From Nocardia yamanashiensis NBRC 100130 (lineage in GTDB: Bacteria; Actinomycetota; Actinomycetes; Mycobacteriales; Mycobacteriaceae): a stretch of 64,000 nucleotides of DNA. Of this stretch, positions 1 to 7,628 are shown piece by piece (positions within the stretch are counted from its first letter, which is position 1; every line of letters begins with the position of its first letter). The stretch is from NCBI RefSeq assembly GCF_001613325.1, contig NZ_BDCD01000004.1:124001-188000 (forward strand), in the 5' to 3' direction. The notes under the pieces were generated by a model. The model saw nothing but the letters and a program-made list of their open reading frames with translations, was not told the origin of the DNA and did not search any database. Made by a program: the position numbers and the translations under genes.

Positions 1-203
1 AGCACCCGCACCGGCCCTTCGAACCGCTCGGCCACACCCACGAACGCCGCCCGCAACGCCCGCTGCCAGCGCGGATCCACCCACAGCTCCCGCAACAGCG
101 CGACCGGCACCGGCAGCCCGCCGCGCACCCATTTCTCCACCCGGCGGTGTATCGCCAATTCGTGGTCGGCCAGCCATAATTCGAGATCGGGAACGCTGTT
201 CAC
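1..203 (-). CDS. N-terminal fragment of an unidentified protein (partial, runs off the window)
   Basis: The first 67 codons of a minus-strand gene whose remainder lies left of the window. The reading begins VNSVPDLELWLADHELAI and is rich in Trp, Leu and Arg, with a segment LLRELWVDPRWQRALR that suggests a helical soluble protein. I chose GTG at 203 because the hexamer TAGCAT ends seven bases upstream (complement of 211-216) and there is no Shine-Dalgarno, the leaderless pattern repeated through this window. The wording faintly resembles large DUF4132-type proteins, but too little is visible to name a function. Confidence 0.5.
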   Translation of the reverse strand, partial: MNSVPDLELWLADHELAIHRRVEKWVRGGLPVPVALLRELWVDPRWQRALRAAFVGVAERFEGPVRV

Positions 204-232
204 CGCGCCGATGCTAATGGCCGCAGCCGAAT

Positions 233-808
233 TCAGCCCAGCCGGAGGGTGGCGGCGATGAGCTGCCACAGCAGTTCGGTGGCCCGATCCACGCTCGCGC
301 GCGGCACCACGCGCAACTGCTGCGCGATCCCGTGCCGCAGCCCGCCGATCACGTAATGCCCCGCACTGTCCGGGTCGATCGCGGCCGGTATCTCGCCGGC
401 GGCCTGTCCGGTGCGGATATTCGCCGCCGCCGCGTCACCGAGATTGAGAATGTAGACCGCTTCCAGCTCGGTCAATCCCGGATCGGGTGCGGTGCGATTG
501 AGCAGCAGCGAGGCCAGCGGATGCGTGAAGTGGTACTCCACGAAGCACCGCGTGCGTTCCCGCTCGCGCGTCGCCCAGTCCGCCTCGGGTAGCCGGTCGT
601 CGGCGGTGGCCCGGCTGAGCCCCTCGTAGAAGTCGTCCCAAACCGCCGCCAGCAGGCCCACTTTCGACCCGAAATGGTGGTACACCGCCCCGGTGCTCAA
701 CCCGGCGCGCTTGGTCAGCGCGCTCAGCTCCAGGCTCCCGCGCCCGCGCACCAGTTCGTCGCGGGCGGCATCGAGAAGTTGTTGACGTCCGATCGGTGCG
801 CGTGCCAC
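233..808 (-). CDS. TetR-family transcriptional regulator
   Basis: A 191-residue repressor. The N-terminal helix-turn-helix reads LSALTKRAGLSTGAVYHHFGSK, the classic TetR recognition helix followed by YxHF; the C-terminal two thirds is an all-helical ligand domain with no recognisable specificity. GTG at 808 is preferred over upstream codons: the TetR domain starts at once (VARAPIGRQQLLDAARDEL) and a TATGCT hexamer ends six bases before it, so the mRNA is probably leaderless. It is divergent from the PhyH-type dioxygenase at 861, and a perfect 20-bp palindrome lies between them (817-836). Family knowledge plus layout imply it represses itself and the dioxygenase; the inducer is unknown. Confidence 0.9.
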   Translation of the reverse strand: MARAPIGRQQLLDAARDELVRGRGSLELSALTKRAGLSTGAVYHHFGSKVGLLAAVWDDFYEGLSRATADDRLPEADWATRERERTRCFVEYHFTHPLASLLLNRTAPDPGLTELEAVYILNLGDAAAANIRTGQAAGEIPAAIDPDSAGHYVIGGLRHGIAQQLRVVPRASVDRATELLWQLIAATLRLG

Positions 809-816
809 AGTCGAAG

Positions 817-836
817 CATAACCGAATTCGGTTATG
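817..836. promoter_or_regulatory. Perfect 20-bp palindrome, likely TetR operator
   Basis: The sequence CATAACCGAATTCGGTTATG is identical to its reverse complement. It sits between the divergent TetR gene and the dioxygenase gene and overlaps the probable -10 hexamers of both: TATGCT for tetR (complement 815-820) and TATGTT for the dioxygenase (833-838). A repressor bound here would block both promoters. Confidence 0.8.
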
Positions 837-860
837 TTATGGCTTCTGGAGGGAGTCGGC

Positions 861-1715
861 ATGAGCGCGGACGTGTCATCGCTGGTCGATCTGAACGGCG
901 ACCTGGCGGGCACCTATCGGCGGACGGCGAGCAGCGGCGCGAGTATCGATCCGGCCGTGGTGGACGCGGATCTGGCGGCGCTGGAACGGGACGGTTACGT
1001 CATCCTGCGCGACCTGCTCACTCCGGCGGAGCTCGCCGAAATCCGTGCGGCCGTGGAACCACTGCTGGATCAGACCGGTCGCAATGCCTTCGAAGGGCAT
1101 GGGACGCAGCGGCTTTACAGCGTGCTGAACAAGACCCGCGCCTGCGATCGCATCGCGGACCATCCGCGCGTGCTGGCCCTGCTGGACCGGCTGTTCCTGC
1201 CGAACTATCTGCTGTCGATGCTGCAGGTCATCAAGATCCTGCCGGGGGAGTCGGCGCAGATGCTGCACACCGACGACGGCTTCTACCCGCTGCCGCGGCC
1301 GCGAAAGTTCCTGGGTGCGGCCACCATCTGGGCCATCGACGATTTCACCGCCGAGAACGGCGCGACCGACATCATCCCCGGCAGCCATCTCTGGGACGAC
1401 CGCCTACCCGGTGACGCCGTCCGCGTACCCGTCGTCATGCCCGCGGGTTCCTGCGTCTTCTTCGGCGGCACACTGTGGCACGGCGGGGGAGCGAACACCA
1501 CCTCCGCGCCCCGCCTGGCCTTGACCGCCCAGTACTGCGAACCGTGGCTGCGCCCGCAGGAAGCGTTCACGCTGTCCATGACCCGGGACACGGTTCGCGC
1601 TGTCTCCGAGGACATCCGGCGCATGCTCGGCTACAGCATCCATCCGCCGTTCATCGGCCAGGTCGACGGCATGCACCCCAAACGACTGCTCGAACCCGGC
1701 GCGCCGGCGGTCTGA
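861..1715 (+). CDS. Phytanoyl-CoA dioxygenase (PhyH) family protein
   Basis: A 284-residue Fe(II)/2-oxoglutarate-dependent oxygenase of the PhyH fold. The iron ligands are visible as H136-x-D138 in MLHTDDGFYP and H207 in TLWHGGGANT, with R218 in SAPRLAL placed to bind the 2-oxoglutarate carboxylate. GSHLWDD near 175-180 is also typical of the family. ATG 861 is chosen because GGAGGG (848-853) lies seven bases upstream. It is controlled, by inference, by the divergent TetR through the palindrome at 817-836. The substrate cannot be read from the sequence: PhyH relatives hydroxylate fatty acyl groups, amino acids or secondary metabolites. Confidence 0.88.
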   Translation: MSADVSSLVDLNGDLAGTYRRTASSGASIDPAVVDADLAALERDGYVILRDLLTPAELAEIRAAVEPLLDQTGRNAFEGHGTQRLYSVLNKTRACDRIADHPRVLALLDRLFLPNYLLSMLQVIKILPGESAQMLHTDDGFYPLPRPRKFLGAATIWAIDDFTAENGATDIIPGSHLWDDRLPGDAVRVPVVMPAGSCVFFGGTLWHGGGANTTSAPRLALTAQYCEPWLRPQEAFTLSMTRDTVRAVSEDIRRMLGYSIHPPFIGQVDGMHPKRLLEPGAPAV

Positions 1716-1723
1716 GCCGCTGA

Positions 1724-2950
1724 TCAATCGGGCAGCGTCGGCACCGAAAGCCCTTCGCCGCGACCGAGTAGGGCCGCGCGGGTGACGGTGCCCGCGCCGA
1801 ACCGATCCCGCAGTGCGTCGAGCGTCGAGTCCAGGGAGTTCTCGGCGCGCTCCGCCAAGGGCAGCGACAGTTGCATGGTGTCGGAGTCGTCGAGATTGGT
1901 CAGCGCCAGGCCGATCAGCGTCAGCCCGCGCTCGTGAATCATCGGCAGTGCGGCCTCGAGCAGCGTGCGGGCCGCGTGCAAGACCACCTCCCCACGGTCG
2001 GTCGCCTGCACCAGGGTGTGCGACCTGGTGGCCCGGCTGAAATCGTCGAATCGCAAGCGCAGCACCACGGTTCGGCAGACCCGCTTCGCCCGCCGCAGCC
2101 GATGTCCGAGCCGATCCGCCAGTCCGTGCAGATACGCCTCGACCTCCGCGTCCGTACGCGCCCTGCGTCCGAGGGCCCGCTGCGCGCCGATGGATCGCCG
2201 CCGTCGTCCGGTATCGACGCGTCGCGGATCGCGGGCCCAGGAGAGTGCGTGCAGATGCCTGCCGGTCGCCGGCCCGAGCACCGCCGCCAAGGGCCCCTCA
2301 CCCAATTCCGCCAGCTGCCCCACCCGCGTGATCCCGCGTTCCCGCAGTTCCCGTGCGGTCACCTCCCCGACGCCCCACAGCCGCTCCACCGGCAGCGGAT
2401 GCAGAAACTCCAATTCCCGATCCGGCGAAACCTCCAGCAGCCCATCCGGTTTGGACACCGCGCTGGCCACCTTGGCCAGGAACTTGGTCCGCGCCACGCC
2501 CACCGAGATCGGCAACCCCACCTCCGCCCGCACTCGCGCCCGCAACCCCTGCGCGATATCCACCGGCGGCCCCGCGATCCGCCACAACCCGCTCACATCC
2601 AGAAACGCCTCGTCGATCGAGATCCCCTCCACCTCTGGCGTGGTGTCCCGGAAGATCTCGAACACCGCCTTGCTGGCCTGCGCGTAAGCCGACATTCGCG
2701 GCGGCACCACGATCGCGTGCGGACACAATCGCAGCGCCTGCCGCGAATTCATCGGCGTCCGAACCCCGAACGCCTTCGCCTCGTAACTGGCCGCCAGCAC
2801 CACCCCGGACCCCACCAGCACCGGCCGCCCCCGCAATCGCGGATTGTCCCGCTGCTCCACCGAGGCATAGAAAGAGTCCAGGTCAGCGTGCAGAATCGCC
2901 GCTTTCTCGGGGCGCTCGCGCTGACTCTGCTCGGATCCGGACACGAACAT
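1724..2950 (-). CDS. dinB: DNA polymerase IV (Y-family translesion polymerase)
   Basis: A Y-family polymerase of about 408 residues that copies damaged DNA without proofreading. Catalytic carboxylates are present: D23 in ILHADLDSFYASVEQRD and D113-E114 in GISIDEAFLDVS. The palm is followed by helix-hairpin-helix motifs (LWGVGEVTARELRERGI) and the little-finger domain. The motif MQLSLPL near the C-terminus looks like a beta-clamp binding site (QLxLP/F), which some mycobacterial DinB paralogues lack. ATG 2950 and GTG 2944 are both possible starts; neither has a Shine-Dalgarno. A perfect LexA-type SOS box (2944-2957) overlaps the start, so damage induction is likely. The gene follows the nitrilase by 37 bases but should have its own promoter. 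Confidence 0.93.
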   Translation of the reverse strand: MFVSGSEQSQRERPEKAAILHADLDSFYASVEQRDNPRLRGRPVLVGSGVVLAASYEAKAFGVRTPMNSRQALRLCPHAIVVPPRMSAYAQASKAVFEIFRDTTPEVEGISIDEAFLDVSGLWRIAGPPVDIAQGLRARVRAEVGLPISVGVARTKFLAKVASAVSKPDGLLEVSPDRELEFLHPLPVERLWGVGEVTARELRERGITRVGQLAELGEGPLAAVLGPATGRHLHALSWARDPRRVDTGRRRRSIGAQRALGRRARTDAEVEAYLHGLADRLGHRLRRAKRVCRTVVLRLRFDDFSRATRSHTLVQATDRGEVVLHAARTLLEAALPMIHERGLTLIGLALTNLDDSDTMQLSLPLAERAENSLDSTLDALRDRFGAGTVTRAALLGRGEGLSVPTLPD

Positions 2951-2957
2951 ATGTTCG
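2944..2957. promoter_or_regulatory. LexA SOS box over the dinB start
   Basis: CGAACATATGTTCG is a perfect palindrome and matches the actinobacterial/Gram-positive LexA consensus (CGAAC, four variable bases, GTTYG) at every fixed position. It covers the ATG start of dinB and abuts the alternative GTG, so LexA would sit directly on the transcription start of a leaderless message. Confidence 0.88.
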
Positions 2958-2987
2958 CATACCCATCGGTCTTTTCGGCACGCCCGG

Positions 2988-3866
2988 TCAGATCTTGCCG
3001 GCGTAACTTTCGGCGACCTCGCGGTCCTTCTTGAAGCCGCTGACGACATTGGCCGCCTTGATCTGGTCGAGATCGATTTCGGCGACGAGGATTTCGTCGG
3101 TTTTGCTCGCGCGGGCGAGCACTCGGCCGAAGGGGTCGATGACCATGCTGTTGCCGTACAGCTCGAGCGCGTCCTGCCGGCCACGGTTGTTGGCCGCGAC
3201 GACGAATACCGAGTTCTCCAGCGCTCGGACCGCGGGGAGCATGTCCCAGGCGTGGGCGTATTCGGTCGGCCAGGCCGCCGACAGCAGCAGCACCTCGGCG
3301 CCCATTTCGGTGAGTGCGCGCTGCTGTTCGCCGTAGGTGATGTCGGCGCAGGTATTGAATCCGAAGGTCACCTGCCGGCCGCTGTGCGGCAGGGTGACGG
3401 TGTCGACGACGAGTCGGCTTCCGTTGGTTTGCGGTTCGGCCTTGTGCACCTCGCTGGCGCCGCCGAGGTAGCGGTCCTTGTCCTCCTGCGACAGGAAGGC
3501 GTAGGACTTGCCGTGCAGGTGGATCTTGTCGTAGCGGGTACGGATTCGTCCGTCGGGGCCGAAGAAGATCGCGGAGTTGAACGGGAGGCCGCCGTCCTCG
3601 TTCACCACCTGGAAGGTGCCCGCGTGCAGGAATGCTCCGGCTTTCGCCGCCGCCTCGCCGAGCCGGGTGAAAGCCCAGCCGTCCATGGTGTGCTGTTCGG
3701 CGTGCTGGATGTCGTCGTAGAAGGCTCCGTCGAGCCACTCCTCCGGCAGGACGATCAGATCGATCCGCTGCCCGGCGAGAGCTTCGATGCGCTCCGCCGC
3801 CCGGTTCAAGCGCTCCTTCACCGGGAACTCGCGTTCGGCCAGGTGCTGGATGATGGCGATCTTCAT
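2988..3866 (-). CDS. Carbon-nitrogen hydrolase (nitrilase superfamily)
   Basis: A 292-residue cytoplasmic amidase/nitrilase-fold enzyme, normal length for the family. The Glu-Lys-Cys triad is visible: E42 or E43 in IVLPEEWL, K114 in RYDKIHLH and C173 in FGFNTCADITYGE. Superfamily members hydrolyse amides, nitriles or carbamoyl groups; the residues after the cysteine (ADITYGE) do not match a family of known substrate that I can name. ATG 3866 has a purine-rich GAGAAAGG about eight bases upstream. The gene lies downstream of a TetR gene on the same strand, with an 11-bp-arm inverted repeat (3918-3943) between them, so TetR control is likely. Confidence 0.88.
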   Translation of the reverse strand: MKIAIIQHLAEREFPVKERLNRAAERIEALAGQRIDLIVLPEEWLDGAFYDDIQHAEQHTMDGWAFTRLGEAAAKAGAFLHAGTFQVVNEDGGLPFNSAIFFGPDGRIRTRYDKIHLHGKSYAFLSQEDKDRYLGGASEVHKAEPQTNGSRLVVDTVTLPHSGRQVTFGFNTCADITYGEQQRALTEMGAEVLLLSAAWPTEYAHAWDMLPAVRALENSVFVVAANNRGRQDALELYGNSMVIDPFGRVLARASKTDEILVAEIDLDQIKAANVVSGFKKDREVAESYAGKI

Positions 3867-3917
3867 GATGGAACCCTTTCTCTCGAGGTCATAAGCGATC
3901 TACCAGCAACGATAGTC

Positions 3918-3943
3918 GAACATCGGACAAATGTCCGATGTTC
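3918..3943. promoter_or_regulatory. Inverted repeat upstream of the nitrilase gene (candidate operator)
   Basis: Perfect 11-bp arms GAACATCGGAC and GTCCGATGTTC separated by AAAT. The element lies 52 bases upstream of the nitrilase start and downstream of the tetR stop. No T-run follows on either strand, so an operator is more likely than a terminator. Confidence 0.6.
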
Positions 3944-3998
3944 TTGGGTTGGCTTCGGTCACACCCGGGCTGCAATGAGCTCGGGGTTACGGGGGGAG

Positions 3999-4643
3999 TT
4001 ATCGCGCCGAGGGTTCGACCACGTCGTGCGCGGGCAGGCCCGCGGCGATGAGCGTCCTGATCGCCTGCCGGAAGAACTCCAGCCCTTCCGCGCCTTGATT
4101 CCACGCCGTGTTCTGCAGCGCCGCGCCGTCGATGAACGCCATGATCACCCGGGCCCGAAAAGCGGGATCCCGCACGCCGATTCGCGTCAGAAAGTCCTCG
4201 GACACCGCGTTGTAGGTGGTGATCAGACGCTCCGCCAGCGGCTGCAGGGCCGGATTGTGCCGGCACTGCAGGTACAGGGTCAGCTGCGCGATCTTCTCCG
4301 GCCCGGTCTCGCCGGTCGTCGCCGCGGTATCCCCGATCAGCAGTTCGAGATACCGATCGATCAACGCCTCGACCGGGGTGCCATCCGGTATCGGCGCGTC
4401 CGCGAGCCGTTGGATATCGGCCAGCAACCGCGTCGCGCCCAGATCCATTGCGGCCGTGATCAGTTCGTCGATCGATTCGAAAAAATAGCTGGTGGACGAG
4501 AGCGGCACCCCGGCCGCGGCGGCGATCGCGCGATGCGTGGCCGCCTGCACCCCGCGCTCGGCGATCACGGTGATCGCCGCGTCGAGCAATTGCGCGCGCC
4601 GGCGCTCGCCCGCCGCACGATGACTCTGGGGTCGCGGTGCCAT
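3999..4643 (-). CDS. TetR-family transcriptional regulator
   Basis: A 214-residue repressor with N-terminal helix-turn-helix ATHRAIAAAAGVPLSSTSYFFESIDEL, a TetR recognition helix with the less common SYFFES ending. The C-terminal helical domain probably binds a ligand and dimerises. ATG 4643 is preferred because TACCAT (complement 4650-4655) ends six bases upstream and no Shine-Dalgarno is present, suggesting a leaderless transcript. It precedes the nitrilase on the same strand; the inverted repeat between the two genes is the obvious candidate site. Confidence 0.88.
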   Translation of the reverse strand: MAPRPQSHRAAGERRRAQLLDAAITVIAERGVQAATHRAIAAAAGVPLSSTSYFFESIDELITAAMDLGATRLLADIQRLADAPIPDGTPVEALIDRYLELLIGDTAATTGETGPEKIAQLTLYLQCRHNPALQPLAERLITTYNAVSEDFLTRIGVRDPAFRARVIMAFIDGAALQNTAWNQGAEGLEFFRQAIRTLIAAGLPAHDVVEPSAR

Positions 4644-4761
4644 GCCGCGATGGTAATCGGCGCCGCGACCGGCCCCGGGCAAGCGCTCCGGAAACGATCA
4701 AGCTTCGCCTCGGTTGCATTTCCTTCTACCTGCGCAAATGCGCTCCGAGAAGGTGCAAGCT

Positions 4762-5736
4762 GTGGGCATGAAGCTTGGGGGCGAGCAGGACACCGGATCG
4801 TTCTACGACGGTGGCGACGCACCTGCCGGCGCGACCGCGGCCGAGGTGGATCCGCAAGCGGTCGTGGTCAACAAGTCCATGGAGCCGGCCGCGCCGACGG
4901 TCGTACCGGCCCCGCCCGACCTCACGATCATGCTGGACCGGCTCTACAACGAAGCCACCCGGCGCGAAGAGTTCCGGTTGCTGCGGCGCATCGGCTACAA
5001 CGACGATTCCCCGGACGGGGTCGGCGAGATTCTGGTGCCCGCGGATCTGGCGAACTGGACGACGGACCTGACGTCTGTGCCGGCCTTCTTGACCTGGCTG
5101 GTGCCCAAGACCGGGGCGCACCTGCCGGCGGCGATCCTGCACGACGGGCTGGTCCTGGACAAGGGTGAGCCCGCCAGCTACATCGCGGCGCGCGAGATCC
5201 ACCGGGACGAGGCGGACCGGATCTTCCGGGATGCCATGGCCAAGACCGGAACCGGATTGATCCGGCGCTGGCTGGTCTGGTCCGCGGTCACGGCCGCGAC
5301 CATGCACCATGGGCGGCAGGTGGATTGGACCCCGCTGCGGAAATGGCACTACCGGATCGCGCTGTGGGGCACGCTCGCGTTGATCGTGCTGGTGGGGATT
5401 TGGTGCACCCTGGATATCCTCGACATCCCGGGCATCCCCGGCGCACCGTGGATCGGCGAGCAGCCCTGGCATGCGCTGATCGGCGGCGCGGCGGGGGCCG
5501 TGGTGATTCCGCTGCTGCTGGGCATCACCTGGGGCAAATTCCGGATCGCGGGCTGGATCATCGGTTCCCTGGTGGCGCTGGTCATCCCAGCGGTATTGCC
5601 GATCGTGCTGGTGGGCGCGCTGTTCGCGGCCGTCGACCGGATCGAGGAATGGCGGCCCCCGGTAGCCAAGGCGATGGGAATCGCGTTCATCGCCTTGGCC
5701 TTCGCGGTGTTCGTGGCCTCGTGGTGGCTGGCCTGA
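4762..5736 (+). CDS. DUF1353 domain membrane protein
   Basis: About 324 residues. The first half is soluble and carries a DUF1353-like segment (WTTDLTSVPAFLTWLVP followed by HLPAAILHDGL), a domain known mostly from phage and bacterial proteins of unknown function. The second half has four or five hydrophobic segments (for example LWGTLALIVLVGIW and IIGSLVALVIPAVLPIVLVGAL), so the protein is probably anchored in the cytoplasmic membrane. GTG 4762 has GAGAAGG eight bases upstream; ATG 4768 is nearly equivalent and an upstream ATG at 4738 cannot be excluded. It diverges from tetR at 4643 and converges closely with the serine hydrolase. Function unknown. Confidence 0.75.
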   Translation: MGMKLGGEQDTGSFYDGGDAPAGATAAEVDPQAVVVNKSMEPAAPTVVPAPPDLTIMLDRLYNEATRREEFRLLRRIGYNDDSPDGVGEILVPADLANWTTDLTSVPAFLTWLVPKTGAHLPAAILHDGLVLDKGEPASYIAAREIHRDEADRIFRDAMAKTGTGLIRRWLVWSAVTAATMHHGRQVDWTPLRKWHYRIALWGTLALIVLVGIWCTLDILDIPGIPGAPWIGEQPWHALIGGAAGAVVIPLLLGITWGKFRIAGWIIGSLVALVIPAVLPIVLVGALFAAVDRIEEWRPPVAKAMGIAFIALAFAVFVASWWLA

Positions 5737-5740
5737 CCGA

Positions 5741-6940
5741 TCAGCCCGCCGCGGCCGCCGGCAATCGCTCGATGCCCGGATCGGTGCGCGCCGCCCGGGC
5801 CGCCAATGCCGCCAGCACCGGCAAGCGCGCATCACCCAGCGAGGACGCCCGGTTGCCGAGGTGATTGGTCACGAACGCGATCGACAGACCCAGCCCCGGC
5901 ATGGCGATACCGCCCGAGCCTCCGATACCGAAGTGCCCCAGCGAATCCCGGCGCAACTTGGTGCCCACGATCGCGCGGTGATAGCCCAGTGAATGGTTGG
6001 GCGCCGCGCCGAGCACATAGTCGAATTTGCTGTTGAACGGCATTTCGGTAATGCGGGCAACGGTTTCGGGCTTCAGCAGCCGCTGATTGCCGACCCATCC
6101 GTCATTGGCGATCGCCGCGTACATGCGGGCCACCGAGCGGGCGGTGAACACGCCGTTCCAGCCCGGCATCATGGCATCGAACGGCCGGTCGGAGAACTGC
6201 GCGGCGTTCAGCATGCCGTCGTAGACGACCCCGCGCAGCGAACGCAGCGGGGGAATCGCGGCGGCGACGCCCAGCAGGCGATCCACCGGAAGCTTCGCGA
6301 TATTGGCGCGCGGCCCGAGCTGCGCCACCCGCCCCCGCTGCGGCGCGGGCACCCCGAACCAGAAGTCGCTGTCGCCCAGCGGAACCGCCAATTCCTCACG
6401 CACCAGATCCCGGAAGTCGCGCCCGGTGGCTCGCTGCGCGATCTCCGCGACCAGCGTCCCGAACGTGATGGCGTGATATCCGGAAGCCTTGAGGCGCAGC
6501 GGATCCGGCGCGCTCGCGGCGAGCGCGGCGGCCACCGCATCGTGCTCGTACAGATCGTCCGTGTCGGGCAGCAGCCCGCGTATCCGCTGCAATCCGGCGC
6601 GATGGCGCAGCACATCGCGAACGGTGATCTCACCCTTGCCCTGCGCCGCGAACTCCGGCCAATAGTCGGCCACCCGGGCGTCGTAATCGATGAATCCGCG
6701 ATCGGCGAGCCGGTGCAGCACCGTCGCGGCTACACCCTTGCTGGTCGAGAACGACAGCGCCATGGTGTCGGCCCGCCACGGCCGATCGGGGGTGGCCCAA
6801 CCCGCCCAGATATCGACCACGGGTTCGCCGTGCAGATAGACCGCGACCGCGCCGCCGCCCTTCCGCGGGGCGCCGAACAGCGAGAAGAATTTGGCGGCAA
6901 CCGAGGTGAACCGGTCGTCGACGAGCATCGCAGCCGACAT
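5741..6940 (-). CDS. Serine hydrolase of the beta-lactamase/esterase family
   Basis: A 399-residue class C beta-lactamase-like protein, probably an esterase or lipase of the kind abundant in actinomycetes (EstB, mycobacterial LipD/LipL types). The S65-T-S-K68 catalytic motif is in LSFSTSKGV, a tyrosine motif is plausible in SGYHAITFGTL, and the third motif is HFGIGGSG rather than KTG, as in esterases. No signal peptide is evident, so it is likely cytoplasmic. ATG 6940 has AAAGGAG seven bases upstream, which rules out the longer reading starting at 7012. It ends four bases from the DUF1353 gene in convergent orientation. Confidence 0.88.
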   Translation of the reverse strand: MSAAMLVDDRFTSVAAKFFSLFGAPRKGGGAVAVYLHGEPVVDIWAGWATPDRPWRADTMALSFSTSKGVAATVLHRLADRGFIDYDARVADYWPEFAAQGKGEITVRDVLRHRAGLQRIRGLLPDTDDLYEHDAVAAALAASAPDPLRLKASGYHAITFGTLVAEIAQRATGRDFRDLVREELAVPLGDSDFWFGVPAPQRGRVAQLGPRANIAKLPVDRLLGVAAAIPPLRSLRGVVYDGMLNAAQFSDRPFDAMMPGWNGVFTARSVARMYAAIANDGWVGNQRLLKPETVARITEMPFNSKFDYVLGAAPNHSLGYHRAIVGTKLRRDSLGHFGIGGSGGIAMPGLGLSIAFVTNHLGNRASSLGDARLPVLAALAARAARTDPGIERLPAAAAG

Positions 6941-7056
6941 TTCCAGACTCCTTTGTCTGTACAGGTCGCCCGCATCCGAGTGTTCAACAGTTGCAAGCGC
7001 CTTTGCTAACAACTTTCGACGATACGGCCGACTTGGGAACCGGACAAGAGTTCGGC

Positions 7057-7539
7057 TCAGGTGCGCCGCCGGGCGGGATTCAACCGGATCTGGATATCGC
7101 CGGAGGTGGATTCGGGTGCGGGCTGCGCGGTCACCCGTACGCTCACCTGCCGGCCGGTGCCGTTCTCCACGAACGAGAATGGCGGACGGCCGTCTTGCAG
7201 ATGCTTGTCACCCCACTGCATGAGCGACATGAACACCGGCAGCAGATCCTCGCCGACGGCGGTCAGCCGGTATTCGTCGCGGGCGCGGTGGCCGGGTTCC
7301 CGATAGGGCACGCGCGCGACGATCCCGGCGGCCTCGAGCTGCTTGAGTGCCCGGGACACCGCGGGCGCCGAGGTGCCGATCCGGCTCACGAAATCCTCGA
7401 ATCGGGTGGTGCCGTAGAAGCATTCGCGCACCACCAGGAACACCGTCTTGGTGCTGAGCAGATCCAGCACGCGCTCGGCGGAACAGCCGTCGCCGATCGA
7501 CCAGGCATCCCGGTCGCGTAGTCGCTCCTCGAATTCCAT
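7057..7539 (-). CDS. HxlR-family winged-helix regulator
   Basis: A 160-residue HxlR-type protein: ERVLDLLSTKTVFLVVRECFYGTTRFEDFVSRIGTSAPAVSRALKQLEAAGIV is the winged helix, ending in the typical EYRLTAVGEDLLPVFMSLMQWGDKH. HxlR proteins often sense reactive electrophiles or quinones through an N-terminal cysteine; here C21 (GDGCSAERV) is in the right place. ATG 7539 is preferred over GTG 7545 because GGAG lies six bases before it. It diverges from an SDR gene, and two copies of the same dyad lie between them, so it probably represses both. Confidence 0.9.
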   Translation of the reverse strand: MEFEERLRDRDAWSIGDGCSAERVLDLLSTKTVFLVVRECFYGTTRFEDFVSRIGTSAPAVSRALKQLEAAGIVARVPYREPGHRARDEYRLTAVGEDLLPVFMSLMQWGDKHLQDGRPPFSFVENGTGRQVSVRVTAQPAPESTSGDIQIRLNPARRRT

Positions 7540-7559
7540 CGCCACTCCGCCAGTGTAAC

Positions 7560-7573
7560 TAACGCTTGCGTTA
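7560..7573. promoter_or_regulatory. HxlR operator candidate, copy 1
   Basis: TAACGC-TT-GCGTTA, an inverted repeat preceded by AAC. It has the same TAACGnnnnCGTTA layout as the copy at 7601, 41 bp away, which places both on the same face of the helix. Confidence 0.7.
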
Positions 7574-7600
7574 TCCAGCGGGAGCGTGGTTCCATCTAAC

Positions 7601-7614
7601 TAACGACATCGTTA
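7601..7614. promoter_or_regulatory. HxlR operator candidate, copy 2
   Basis: TAACGA-CA-TCGTTA, the second copy of the dyad, also preceded by CTAAC. It ends four bases before the AGGAGG ribosome site (7618-7623) of the SDR gene, so a bound regulator would also hinder that transcript. Confidence 0.7.
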
Positions 7615-7628
7615 CCTAGGAGGATGTG

